From Parascedosporium putredinis (Eukaryota; Ascomycota; Sordariomycetes; Microascales; Microascaceae), in NCBI GenBank assembly GCA_949357655.1, contig CASHTG010000015.1:2480001-2544000 (forward strand): a stretch of 64,000 nucleotides of DNA. The letters are read 5' to 3'. The translations under genes and the position numbers were made by a program. Positions 48,391 to 60,138 of this stretch are shown here, piece by piece. Position 1 is the first letter of the stretch. Each line of letters opens with the position of its first letter. The notes beneath the pieces are model-generated. The model worked only from the letters and a program-made list of their open reading frames with translations. It had not been told where the DNA came from and did no database searches.

Positions 48391-51300
48391 TCAGCCCGCC
48401 ATCGTCAGGATGTACGACGTCACGAGAGTCATGTGCTGACTCGTGAGCTTCAGCGCCATTCTCTGAAGCTCCCACGCCACCTCGGGCTCCTCGCGCTGGA
48501 TTTTGGCCCACTTCTCGGCGTCCATCATCCACAGAGTGCTAGCCCGCTCCACCGTGACCGTCGCCGTCCGCCTCGTTTCCGAAAAGAAGGGCAGGTCTCC
48601 GCACGTCGTTCCCGCTACGATACTCTCGCAGAGCCATCCTTGCGGCAGGTCGTACTCCGCACGGAGGATACCCTCCTCCACCAGGTAAAAGCCCCCGCCG
48701 CCTCGCCACGTCGAAATAGCACAGTCCCCGCCGCGTACTCGAGCTTGGCGAAGTAGGGCGTCGCGCGGAACCAAAAGTCTTCATTCTTCTCGCTGAGCCC
48801 CTGGAAGATTTGCAACATGAGCCGCAGCGGCTCCTTGAACCCTTGCCACTTGGCAGGGCGGGCCGCGTCCACGTCTTCCAGCGCCTTTGGGCTGCCTCGC
48901 GGAGGAGCGCTCCGCGGGTGACGCGGACAGCGACGGCCCCGTCAGCGAAACGTTGCCTGCTCCGGGCGCGGCGGGCACCTGCAAGTTTGCCGATGGTTCG
49001 TGGTGAGCTTGCGCTGCTCCGCGCCTCCTGGCTGACGTAGTATGTCTTGAGTAGCTCGTTCTCGCAGCTCTCCAGGGCTGAGTTGAGGTCTGGAAGCATC
49101 GTCACCTCGATTCCATCCCTTCCTACCCCTACAGCTCGCAGGTTTCGGCCCAGATTGCTGTCGCCCTCCACTCCGCTAAGGATGAGCACAACCCCTTCTT
49201 ATCAAGAATGCGACTGATCCTATTGAACGCCTCACCCGCCGAGTAGTCAAGACCGGTAACGTGCCAAAGGTCGATGACGAGGAATCGAATAGGTCGTTCG
49301 GAAAAAGTCCTGTCGTCGATCAGATTCCTAATCTTCTCCTCTACGCTCACAATCGTGCCAAAGAATAAGTAGCCTGTAAGCTTGACAATAAAGATTTGCC
49401 GCCCCACGTGCTTTAGGTAGTGGCTTTGAGACGGGTTGCGCCTGACCGTCGATGTTACGACCTCGCCAGAGTAAGCCGCCCGCACGGCAGGAACTGCAGC
49501 GGTCTGTGTGACGAGATTTACAAAGGCGAGTAGGATACCGATTCCGATACCCACGACGAAATCGTAGACGCCCATAACGAGGACGATGATGATGACCTAG
49601 AACAGTCCCATATTAGTCAAAGATTCCTCGGCCTCACTTGCTCCCTCGCGCATGCCACGATGCCGTAGCTATGCGTGCCCGCCCTCTCCTATGCACCACC
49701 TCGCTACGTACCGTCGCATATTCGCCAACCTTGAGCTTCTTCCTGGGTAGCCACACGGCTTCGAAGAGCAGCTCAAAGCCCAGATCAAAGATGAGCGTGC
49801 CCACCATCATGACTGGGATAAAGTGAATAGTGGACGGCCCCACTGTCATGACCACGAACGTGAAGCCGGCAAGCATCACTCCCGCCAACCGCGAATCGCC
49901 TCCTGATCTCATGAAGAACATGGTATTGGCATATACGAGGTAGTTTTGGATGCTGCCCGCGCAACCCGAGATGAAGTTGGAGTAGCCGTGTAGCCTCAGT
50001 TCTCGGTCTAAGTCGGCATTGTCCTCCCCAGTGTTGAGGGCAAGGGCCGGCACGTTGATGGGAACGTGCAAAATGCCGAAGAATGTTAGCGCAAACATGG
50101 CGGGGATGGTCTCGATGACGGCATCCCAGTGTACGAGTTCGAACTCTATATAAGCATAATACCGTCTTGTTAGAAAGTCGATTCTCTGTGACGTCTTTTC
50201 TCTTGTAGGTTGGCCGAGAGAGATCGGAGTCAGAAATGGATGACGGAAGAGCGAGACTCACTGTAGAGGGTGTAAAAGTACCACCATGGCTCGCCAGGAG
50301 GAGGTCCCTCAAAGACCCACCCAGCCCCTCTAAGACCATCGAGCTCCACGCCGCGCAAGGCAAGGATGCAAAGGTAGAAGATGATGGGAATAGAAATGAT
50401 GAAAAACGGTAAGAAATATTTGGAAGTGATTCGGGACTGGCCGTAGAACAGCATGAAGGCGAGGACGAGAGGTGTTATCCAGAGCGGCAGAGTCTCTGGC
50501 TGGGCAAGACGCTTCAGTGTCTCGAGATTATACTCGATGCCGCCCTCTAGGCGAGCCGATACCTCGAAGCCTGTCACGACGAGGAAGAAGCCCACTCCGC
50601 CAATGCACCCGATCAAGATGTGCCTTGGTATAAAGCCTACCATGTAACCAAACTTGAATTTGCCCATGAGATAAAATACCGCGCCCGTCAGCATGGAACT
50701 CGAGGCATACGAAACAATCGTTGTCGCAATGACGGCATCCGCATTGTCCCGCCCGACGCGTATCGTGATTGTTTCCGCCATGTTGTGAAAGAAAGGCACG
50801 ACTTCAATCTACATCCCCCGCCCTCGGTTAGCAAAACATATCCCACCGATATAGATCACGATTGAAGGGATGGGGACGTACCAATTCTGAGCCAACACCG
50901 CCTTTGAATATACTTCCATTGGAGAAGATGAGCTGTGATATGATCGTGCTGACGTAAAAGATGGAAATACCGGCGGATCCGAGATGAGAAAAGATGGGGT
51001 TCGCCAACGGGAATAGGATCATACCTATATAGCTGGCAAGTTAGGAGCGGTGATGACAAAAGACGCGTTGTAAGGGGGTTAACAGTACCGTAGGACAAGG
51101 CGTCGAGGATGTTGAGCAGCAACCCGACCAAAACTGCAGGTAGATAAGACGCGGGTGTCACCACGGCGGCTCCCAGATTGCCCGGCCATCCCATTTCCCA
51201 GGGTGTAAGAGCATTCCGGCATATTGAGACACCCGGGCGGTAGCACGGCGCCTAAACTGCTTGGGACCGTTGAGGATTTTGGAGCGTGAGCTATTCGCTT

Positions 51301-52352
51301 GTTGGGCTTCGATATCGACACCTTCGCTCCCACCACTCCTTCTTCTGGGAGCACGCCGGCCTCGCTTTGACCCAGAGTGGGCGAGAAGAGGCGAATGCTC
51401 GTCAACCTCCGGAACGGTCTCTAATCTCGAAGAGTGCCGCCTCAGGCGGCTACCACTGCCCGCATCCCAGTCATCGGCAGTGAGTTCGTCGCCGTCGCCG
51501 TCGCCGTCACTATGTTCGGAATCGGAGGGTTCGATGCTGCGGCCGTCGTAATCCGCATCGCGGGTTCCGTACTGAGGGCTGCTTGACGTGCGATCACCTC
51601 CGTTGGTTGTTTCGTAAGGTGACCCCTCAGCAAGTTGCTAAGCATAGACGGTCCATCTTGGGGGCTGCCATCTCGACCCTCGGAGGCTTGAAAGGCGGGT
51701 GCGATTTGCGTAAAGCTGGACCTCCGCAACCGCTCTCTCGCCGCGGGGCTGCCGCGGTCGCGATCCGCCGCCTCGAGAAGCGGTGAGGCGGATGAATGGG
51801 CCGGGGAGCGGGATCGTGGCAAGTTTAGGGCGCGACTCTGGTCGTGCTTCCTGTCCGAGAGGGCATATGAGGCGAGCTCGGCGGTATCTTCGCGCACGCT
51901 CTGCGCGAGATGTGCTGTGTCGATGGGGCCTGCACGCGTTGCTAATTAGGAGCGGGAACGAGAAAACAAGCAAGGAAAACGAAGAGATATATGGACCGTG
52001 GCCTCAATTGATGTGTTTGCGACCTCGACCTCGAGCTGTTTCATTCTCCTGTTCTTTCCTCTTCTTGCTTTTGGCGGGGTGATGACGTACCGTAGTCTTC
52101 TCGATTGCTCCTACCCTGGGCAAAAGGCCGTTCGTGATCTCGATAGCCGAAAAAGCCAGCATGAAACGAAGCTGGAAATTCGGGTTCCTCTGGGACCGGA
52201 GGCTGGGATGCTACTATAGCGGTGTTGGTCGTTATCGTCGTTGTGGATGATGAGGGACTTCGAGTTTGTGCGTGCCGACCTCGGATGGTGTCATTGACAT
52301 CGCTTGCAGATCTCTTCCTCCCCACTGGAAGGCCCAGCGATGGAGATGCCAT
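48391..52352 (-). CDS. SulP transporter with STAS and cNMP-binding domains, VSB1 (YGR125W) type
   Basis: This is a multipass protein of about 1,150 residues. A hydrophilic N-terminus of some 350 residues, with an Asp-rich DGDGDGDE stretch, precedes the SulP core. Core segments include YLPAVLVGLLLNILDALSYG, MILFPLANPIFSHLGSAGIS, IEVVPFFHNMAETI, HILIGCIGGVGFFLVVTGFE, PLWITPLVLAFMLFYGQSRI and ETIPAMFALTFFGILHVPIN. The STAS domain follows (FLVIDLWHVTGLDYSAGEAF), then a C-terminal cyclic-nucleotide-binding fold (GDLPFFSETRRTATVTVERA). Introns are 51942-52090, 51025-51088, 50809-50881, 50146-50261 and 49597-49711. Frame breaks include the C run 49192-49195 and sites near 51600, 51180, 48930 and 48730. 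The yeast relative Vsb1 is needed for vacuolar arginine/lysine storage, so a vacuolar basic amino acid role is more likely than sulphate uptake. This rests on the architecture. Confidence 0.85.
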
Positions 52353-54495
52353 TTTCTCGCACGAATGCCTTGTTCTTTTCTTCTCTCTAACCCCGTATTA
52401 CGCCTTAGGGCCGTTGACGTGGAAACTAGCAGTGCTCGAATGTGCACTCGTTTTGCGAAATGATGGCATCGGTTCCGAGGCTGATCACGGGCCAAAGGTT
52501 GCTGGCGCCTGCGACACAAGTTGCGAATAGATAAGAAATCAGGCGAGGGCTCTGGGGTTGTTTCGGTGCCTTTCCCACGCAAACGAGGACGGGGAACCGT
52601 CGAGGAGCGAGAGCAGTAGCCGACGGAATGAATTGTATGGTAGCGGCAGAAGAAAATGAGGGAAGGAGCAAGATCGAGCTCTTTGATCAGTGAACGGCAA
52701 AAAGAGAGGAAAAAAAAACTTGGGGAGCTAGACTAGCGTGGGTGCTATGCCCGGGTCGTGTCCTAGTCCGGCGATAAAAGCTTGATTGCAACGAATTCAA
52801 AGTACACATGTCATGGCAACTAATAGGGCGCGGGCCAGGGCCCGGTTACATTCATCGATCCGGGATGCGTCCACTGATTACTCGAGGTCATTAACAGCCC
52901 CTCTTTACTTGTAGGAAGCCGGTGCCAAAATGTTGATCCACGGATGCTGTAATTGTCCCTGGTCTCCTGACTAGTAGTCGGGACGAGATGCTGGATTCGC
53001 TGTGCGCTTGTCGAACTCTATCGACCTCGGTATTTCCTCTAGACTTTATATACGTGCATCCATCTGGCAGGCTTTGCAGTCGCGTCGATTGATCCGTTGC
53101 TTTGTACACCGAGAAAGAATTGCCCGAATGCGATGGATCTCTTCAATTGATTCGTCTCATTTGGGTTCTGTAAGCCAAGACGGACACTGATTGGCAAGAT
53201 CTAAAGCGCAGAGCTTGAAGCAGTGGATCAATGATCTGACTGCTCCAATATGCCACAATACAGAGATTTGAGGATTCTTCTTCTCCCTCATTTTCTTTTC
53301 TCTTCCTTTTGGGGTTGAGATACTCGTGCAGAGCCCCTCCGTGCTAGGCTTCCTCCCGTACCTGTTCTATTTGAAAGCCGTCAGCGTAGACTAGAAGATG
53401 GCGAGAAGGTTGCACTTCGGGCTGTCTACTAATAGTGTAGCTGCACGCTAAGGGCCAAGGGAGCAAGGAGTATTATTTCCATTGATCAATAGATCCATGT
53501 AACTTATCAGTCGCTCAGTGGAATGAGGTCCACAGTGGATGCATTCCGCGACAATTACGTTTAACAATCTTCAATGTATTACAATCGATGCCTCACTCAC
53601 TGATATCCTGGAAAAGATTATGCACCACTCGGCAAAAGTCCATCCTCGATAAGGCCTGCCCCGCACCTCAAAGAACCTGATTATGTGATGATATTTTGTA
53701 CTTGACGACCTCACCTTGCATCACTCACGTCCTACGTATTGGTCGCGACCATGACGAGGGCGAACGAGCCGCCCTACTTCCGGGGCAATGCAAGACTGCG
53801 AGACCGCGAGATCGGTTTCTTTATCCCTGCGACAGCGAGGCCCTCCGTTTAGAACCCTCCGATTGGATTCCTGTCTTTTTGTGTGCGAACTGGTGGGCTC
53901 GGTGGCTGAAGGCATGTCTCAGGACTGGAAGCGCTAGGACCGGGGGAAGAATCTATCAGCGCAAGGAGTATGAAAGAAAGATTCCATCAGAAACATCATG
54001 GATCAATATATTTCTGGGTAGCACGGTGCTCTGGTTCCTCGAACCAAAGGGGGAAAAAATGGTATCCAATACATTTGTGTGTGGATGGTCCATCACGCAT
54101 CAGTAGCTCACTCTCCTGGGCTCCTTTCCAACGCTTAGTATTAACATGAACTAATAAATGCGACAAGACGGGTGGCCCGGCCTTCGTATCACCTTGTACA
54201 GGATTTCCGATATCCCTTCTCCCCAATTAGGAACAGGGCACAAAGGTCGCAAGTTGGTGACTCCTTTGTGGCCGGCATGCCTTGCCTGGCCGTTTTATGT
54301 CACAGGGAGCGGGGTCCCGTGGCTATACCATCGTAATAGATGTGACGCCCAAACGCTGTAGCTCCCCTTTCCACGGCGGCTAGGACTCGGGCATCCGCTG
54401 CGGGTGTGAAGGGGCTGCCCGAGCTAGGGCGACTCTGAGAAAGGGCGGCGAGGGTGGCCTTGTTCTGGTGTTTCTTCCATGCTCTTGCGGTTGCT
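52353..54495. other. Spacer between the SulP transporter start and PSF1 3' end
   Basis: About 2.1 kb hold the transporter promoter and the PSF1 3' flank. Short frames on both strands (up to 136 codons at 53696-54106) resemble no family. No RNA gene is recognised. Confidence 0.5.
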
Positions 54496-55410
54496 TCAGC
54501 TCAATTTCTGCAAGTAGCCCTGGGCGATTAGGCGCTCTACATCGCCGTGTCTCACGTTAAGCTGGCTGTTCTTGGTGAGGGTAATCGGCCTAGGAGAAGC
54601 ATACAAACGTTAGCGGCCCTGTAGGTGAGACATCTTACGAGCGCGCGTTGATGCTCTTGAGCACGAGGCATATTGGATTGCTGCCACAATAAACTTACCC
54701 GTACTCCGTCTCTATTGTCCCTGCATCTCGGAGAACTCGAACGTCCACAAACAAGTCCCTTGGCGGCTCCAGGCTTCCGGTAAGGTCTATATCTGTCCAC
54801 TGTCCTTTGTACGCTGCTAGGAGATCGCCGTATTCCCTCACGTACTCCTCCTCTGGTGGACTCAGGCTACTCTTGCTCGCATCCGCCCCTACGCCGACGG
54901 GAGCTCCCCGGCGCCCCCACCAGGCCCCGTCTTCTCCCTCACCTGCTGACCGGATAGGTCTACGACATCATAGCCCTTCCACACAAGCTCTTCTAGCTTG
55001 TCTGTCCGCGTTCGATGGTAGGCAAGAAGGCACCGTTTATTTCTCCTCATGGCCATGTAGCTCACTAAAAGCGTGCAGGCCGTTGCGGGGTTCTCTCCCG
55101 GAACAAAAGAACCTTGGAAGGGCTCCATGATAGCTGTCACATCCTCATCGAGATCCCGCACCTCGCGCGTCACGGCGCGGACTAGCTCGGTCTGATAGGG
55201 TGGTAGGTGGGCAAGATTTTGGGTTCGTTTCGCGTGGAGAACCTAGAACGGCCGACGGGGACGGGTATGCGTTTTAGCCATCAAATTGAAGGTGGGAAAA
55301 GAAAAATCATGTCTTGATCGAGCATCCACACACTGTCGGAAAGACGCGACAGGATGGATTTATGGGGAAGCGACGCGACATACGAGTTTGTTTCCTTGTT
55401 CTCCGTACAT
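54496..55410 (-). CDS. PSF1: GINS complex subunit Psf1
   Basis: Psf1 is one of four GINS subunits of the CMG replicative helicase and is essential. Exon 1 is only 27 nt (MYGEQGNKL, 55384-55410). Exon 2 (54699-55242) gives TQNLAHLPPYQTELVRAVTR, then DLDEDVTAIMEPF, ACTLLVSYMAMRRNKRCLLA and, after a frame break, SLEPPRDLFVDVRVLRDAG. Exon 3 gives PITLTKNSQLNVRHGDVERL and ends LIAQGYLQKLS. Introns are 55243-55383 and 54590-54698. One missing base in G/C runs between about 54895 and 54918 makes all phases agree, giving about 221 residues, the usual length. The A domain helices and the small B domain are both present. Confidence 0.93.
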
Positions 55411-56216
55411 GATTTCGAGGGTGTGAGGGGGATTTAGAGTCAATGGTGGAGATGATGCGCGCGAAAGAGGACTGGTGCAGCATTGATGGTTTACAAAGGT
55501 GTTGTGCGGTGGTCGCTGACGATGCTTCTCACTCTCTTCCGACTGAGTGAAGCCATCAGTGGCGCTTGGTCGCTGCACGTCACGAGGGGCTGTGAGTGGT
55601 GGGTTGTGTTGGCCAGTTGCGAATCCCAGAAAGTCCAAGAGCTACCCCGCCATCATTTTGCCCCACAACCAAATTGATTTATGGATGGGCTCCAAGACAA
55701 CAATGAATTTTTGAACTTCAGAGTGGGGCATGGACTAGAGTAACTTGTTTAAAAATGGGTAGAGGGTGAAAAAAGAAAAACTTTGACGCGCGAAAAATTA
55801 ATCTGTAAGGTATTGATTCAATGGATAGTGGATGAGGCACAAAATTAGCGGAGGCGTCGCTTCCCCGTCAAGAGCCAAGAGGCAAGGACTTGCTAAGGCA
55901 TTAATCGACCATACTTGCCAGAAGGTCGGCTTTTACAAGAGCGGGACTGTATCGTACACGTGTAGTCAAAGGCACCAATGTGGCGCAGGCCTGAAAGGAT
56001 GCAAGAACAGCTTTGAGGTACGTCTGGGTTCTTTATTCTTTTTCATCATCTCTATGCGTGTACAGAATCATCCGAGAGGAATACCCTTGGCCCGCCAACC
56101 GTTTGGCGTGGCGGAGCTTCATAAATTTGTGAAGAGTAATGAACAATCCCGGCCGACCCATACCTCATATCCCGATCCTCATGAAACCAATTCGTAAAGC
56201 ATCACCCGCCCAACCT
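55411..56216. other. Spacer PSF1 promoter / EF-1-beta 3' flank
   Basis: About 800 bp lie between two minus-strand genes. An A-rich stretch near 55740-55800 is upstream of PSF1. No gene is seen. Confidence 0.5.
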
Positions 56217-57459
56217 TTACAACTTCTGCATGGCGGCCTGAGAAAAGAAGATAGGAGTTAGCAAGCATCTTGGACAAGGCCAGAAGAGTGAAACTTACAA
56301 CATCGGTGGACTGGACGTAGTCCTCGATCTCCTGGATCTCCTCCTCAAGCTCGGAGACGGAGATCTTCTCGTCCTCGATAACGAGGTTGATCTGGAGCTT
56401 CTTGATACCGTAGCCAAGGGGGATGAGTTGAGATCCACCCCAGACGAGACCGTCCTTCTCGATTGCACGGACGGCAGCCTCGAGTTCAGCCATGTCGGTC
56501 TCATCATCTATAACCAGGCACACCGAAACCGTTAGATCACACATAGCAGGACTGGTCGACACTTGCGTGTCATTGACTGGCAGTACATACCCCAGGGCTT
56601 GACGTCCAAAGTGACGATGGACTTGGCGGCGAGCTTGGGCTTGGCCTCCTTCTTCTTCTTGTATGCGGCAAGACGCTCCTCGCGGATCCTGGCGGCCTCG
56701 GCATCCTCCTCCTCGTCATCGCTTCCGAAGAGGTCGACGTCGTCATCGTCATCACCGCCCTCGGGAGCCTTGGCGGGGTTCACCGCGAGCTCAGTGGTCT
56801 CGGGGCCGTAGGTGGAGTAAGTCTGCGAGGCATCGCCGGGGAGGGTGGAGAAATCGCTCTCGTGGGAGGCGATGTGCTTGTACCATCGAGCGGCGTGAGG
56901 GTACTTCTCAGCGTCGGGGGCAGACTGGATGGCCTTGTAGCAGGCTACATCGGCCTGAGAAGGAGCATCGCTGAAAGTAGCATGTTAGCCTAGGTTCAAC
57001 ACGGGCGGCGATCAGAGGGTACGATCGAGCGTCGAATGTCAACATGAGGCGCGAACAACATGAAACAAACTAGATGTACATGCGACCGTGAAGGATGAAA
57101 TTGGGGGTAGCAAAGGTTTGGGGTCAGAGTTGCACTTTGTGCTTTGTTGCGTCGTTCAAGTAGCAGGTCTTGAGGCTGCCTCAGAAACACGGACCAATTG
57201 ATCTCATCATAAAACCAAACGAAGGAAGGGGATGGCTCCGGCTCCAATGGGGCTCGAAAAGGTGAAATCCAAGACGAAAAAGAATACAGGAGGAATGATA
57301 ACAGGCGAAACTTACCCAACGATGTAGGAGCGAGTCGTCACCCAGCTGTTGAGGACTGAGGCAAGTTAGACAAGCTTGGGTGCCTCGACTGTGGGACTAG
57401 GATGGGAGTCTAGACGCACTGGAGAGACCAGCATCGGAAACAAGGTCGGTGAAGCCCAT
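56217..57459 (-). CDS. EFB1: Translation elongation factor 1-beta
   Basis: This is the guanine nucleotide exchange factor for eEF1A, 229 residues. Five exons are 57420-57459, 57316-57355, 56591-56970, 56299-56507 and 56217-56237, and all phases match without any correction. The N-terminal GST-like part reads MGFTDLVSDAGLS and DAPSQADVACYKAIQSAPDA. An acidic linker DDDDDVDLFGSDDEEED (the CK2-type site region) follows. The catalytic C-domain has KSIVTLDVKPWDDETDM, LVWGGSQLIPLGYGIKKLQI and ISVSELEEEIQEIEDYVQST. The second intron is much longer than the others (345 nt against 61-83) and carries the snR18 snoRNA. The gene is divergent from RPN13. It is one of the few genes here with no frame break, although it holds few long homopolymers. 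Confidence 0.96.
57115..57216 (-). ncRNA. snR18: C/D box snoRNA snR18/U18 in the EF-1-beta intron
   Basis: Read on the minus strand, the 345-nt intron 56971-57315 contains a C box ATGATGA (57204-57210), a D' box CTGA (57181-57184), a possible C' TGAACGA (57152-57158) and a D box CTGA (57124-57127). A terminal stem GGTTT/AAACC (57212-57216 with 57115-57119) closes it at 102 nt. The 13 nt next to D' (TTGGTCCGTGTTT) are fully complementary to the universally conserved 25S segment AAACACGGACCAA. The fifth paired base is the A of AAACACGG, matching the U18 target (yeast A649, with neighbouring C650). Yeast snR18 is likewise 102 nt and sits in the EFB1 intron, so host, size, boxes and guide all agree. 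Confidence 0.93.
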
Positions 57460-58162
57460 TTTGATGATTTGTACGGGATCTCTAGGAAGGAGAAAAAGTT
57501 GAAGACCGTGGGAGAAACTGCGAAAAAGTTTTGGGTGAAGGAAGGAGGAAAAAAAGGAGATTAAATTGGGAGGAGGGAAACGTTTGGGTTTTTCAAGGTG
57601 CCAGAAAGGTGGCGGGGTTTGTGGTCATGGTAACGAAATTTTCCTAAGAAGCGAGGTGGGGAGGGGTCAGAACTCTGAGAGATGGGGCCAAACGGTGGAC
57701 TGGGTGATGGGACGCCGCCCCGTAGCCCCACTTGAGCCCACCTGCAGCGATGATAGGCTTTGCAGCCGAATGAAATTCAGTGGCGGGCCGCCAATTGCTA
57801 GTTGCAGAAATCCCCAACTGTAAGAATGTTTTCATTGGCCGAAGCTGACGCGACAGCCTTCCAGCTGCCTGTCTCGAACCAAGGAGAGTTGGTGCAGTGA
57901 TAGTGCTATGCATTACATATTGCACCCAGCCTGAGAAACCGAGAGCCCAGCAAGGCAAGCAACGACCAGATCCCAAACCGCCTTCTTGTACAAGCTTGGG
58001 AGAGCATCGACTTCGGACACTTGTCAATCCATCTCCAGTCATAAAATCCTTGTCAGCACTCAATAGCATTTCCCGAATCTCTTTCATCGCCCGATACACC
58101 AATTGCATACCTGCGGACTTTGGAACTAGGCTTCCTCCCACACACGCTCACCCCATCCAGCC
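57460..58162. promoter_or_regulatory. Divergent promoter region EF-1-beta / RPN13
   Basis: About 700 bp separate the two divergent start codons, so the promoters of a strongly expressed translation factor (minus) and a proteasome subunit (plus) must share it. No specific element, including a proteasome-type GGTGGCAAA site, was identified by eye. Confidence 0.5.
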
Positions 58163-59707
58163 ATGTCCATAGCTCCTATCATCACATTCAAAGCCGGTAT
58201 CTGCGACGTCGACGTAAGGCCCTTTTATATCGTGTGTCTAGTTTTTTCGGACATCGTTGCTAATCGCGTCGTATCTAGCAATCGACGCCGCAGCCATACA
58301 AGGTAAAACCGCGGCCGGCTCCGGGCTATGTCTACCTCTACTTGGAAGATGGTATGCTCCATCCACCCAACCTGTACCCACGGGAAGACATTGCAAGTAC
58401 CTAACATTCCAACGTAGAGCTTGTCCACTTTTGCTGGAGAGAACGCAATGTGCCCCTCGACGACCCCGAGCTAGACCTTGTCATGGTTCCCACGGATGGC
58501 CACTTCGTCCCCTATACCCACGACGACACCAGCGCAAAGACGAACGGTCGTGTATTCGTCCTCAAATTTTCCTCATCTTCTCAACGCCACCTATTCTGGC
58601 TGCAGTCTAAGCCGCAAGCCCGGAACGGTGATCCCAGTTGGCTGAGCCCCCGCGACCGTAAGATTGGCGAGATTGTTGATGCCCTACTACAGGGTGAGGA
58701 TGTGAACGTTTCTCAGGAACTCGCCTCTGCGGGAAGCTCCGATGACCGTGACGACGATAATGACGAGACGATGGAAGATATTGAGGGAACCGGTGACCCT
58801 CACGCCCATAGACGAGGAGGTGGTGGTGGTGCTGGTCCCGATGCTACCGGAGGAGACGTTCGAGAGGAAGGCCAGGGCTCTCGGGAGGGTGGCGCAGATG
58901 GCGCGCGAGCGTAGGTCATTCCTTGAGCAGCATTGCGATACCTCAACCTCCCAACACTGTACACAGGCGGGGCTGCCTCTTTTTCTTTGCCCTCCTGTGA
59001 GTTCTTCATGTTTTTCTAAAGCATAGAGAGGACGGGGGTGATGTGGTCCCCGCCGTGTACTTCTAGAACTTGAAATGTATGGCGGGCTATTTCGGCGCTT
59101 TTGCGCGAGTTGCTCGCCCATTTGATAAAAATACACGCACCATTGTGATAAAAGCTAACATGCATGCTATCCCAGAGCCGCCTCATCCTCAGCCGAAGAT
59201 GCTGCATCTGCCGCCGTGAGGAATCTCTTGAGTTCTCTGACTGGGGGTGCCCGGTCGGGGCAACAAGAAGAAAAGGACGCCTATCCTTACCTGACCCATC
59301 TCCTTCCCAAAGAGGTCACCCTTCCCGTGATTGAGTCGGCAACTGAAGAGTACCTCGATAGTCTCCTGAGCTTTTTGCCTCCGAGTGTCATCATGCTGGC
59401 CGCCGGCGCCGGAACGAATGCCTCTGTCGCTGATCCTTCACCGGATGATCTTACAGCTGCTCGCGCATCGCTGAGCAGAGGCGACAAGAAGGTCCTTCTC
59501 AACAAAGTCCTCCGCAGCCCCCAATTCCACCAATCGCTTGCTAGTTTGTCGTTGGCCCTCAAAGATGGTGGTCTTCCCGGTATTGCGGACGCTCTAGATA
59601 TCAATGTGGCCAACGGTGGGTACATTCGTGGTGGCGGCATGCCTCTAGGAGGTGATGAAGCTATTAAGGCCTTTGTTGAAGGCGTCAAGAAGACTATGGA
59701 GGAGTAG
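58163..59707 (+). CDS. RPN13: 26S proteasome ubiquitin receptor Rpn13
   Basis: Rpn13 is a base-associated ubiquitin receptor of the 19S particle that also recruits UCH37-type deubiquitinases. The protein is 382 residues in four exons with introns at 58214-58278, 58352-58417 and 58911-59175. All phases close with no correction. The N-terminal Pru domain reads APIITFKAGICDVD, KPRPAPGYVYLYLEDELVHF, CWRERN and VFVLKFSSSSQRHLFWLQSK. An acidic, Gly-rich linker (SSDDRDDDNDETMED, then RRGGGGGAG) follows. The C-terminal DEUBAD domain has YPYLTHLLPKEVTLPVIESA, LLSFLPPSVIMLAAG and VLRSPQFHQSLASLSLAL, ending EAIKAFVEGVKKTMEE. The presence of DEUBAD, lacking in budding yeast Rpn13, is the usual filamentous fungal and animal form. 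Confidence 0.95.
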
Positions 59708-60138
59708 ATGGCCCCCATCAACCCAATGTAGAGCAAGGAATTTCACATTACATATAAGGCTATGATTAATCAGTAATTCCAAGGAGAGAGGAGAGAGGCT
59801 GAAGCCTTCCTCAGCTATGCTTCATTCAGGCCATATGCTTGGTGAGCACAGTGAATTTGTTTGACCATCTTCAACTGCGAACACTGTGTACCAAATATGA
59901 GCTTAGAAGCTGCCCCACAAGAGTAATGCAGCCTGAAGCTCAATTCGGACCTTCCACATAATAATTGTCATGGGTCCTGGATTGCTTGAACCCATTTTCC
60001 CACCCTCCAGTGATAAAAACGAACATTACCATTCACAAGGTCATTAGCCCAGTCCCTGGCTTGAGTTATTCCCCCAAGCGAAACTCAGCTGTTGCTTCAC
60101 TTCTACCTCTCTCGCAGTAATTTTTGAAAGCAACAGCA
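59708..60138. other. Spacer RPN13 to CUS2
   Basis: This 431-bp interval holds the RPN13 3' flank and the CUS2 promoter/leader in the same orientation. No gene is seen. Confidence 0.5.
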
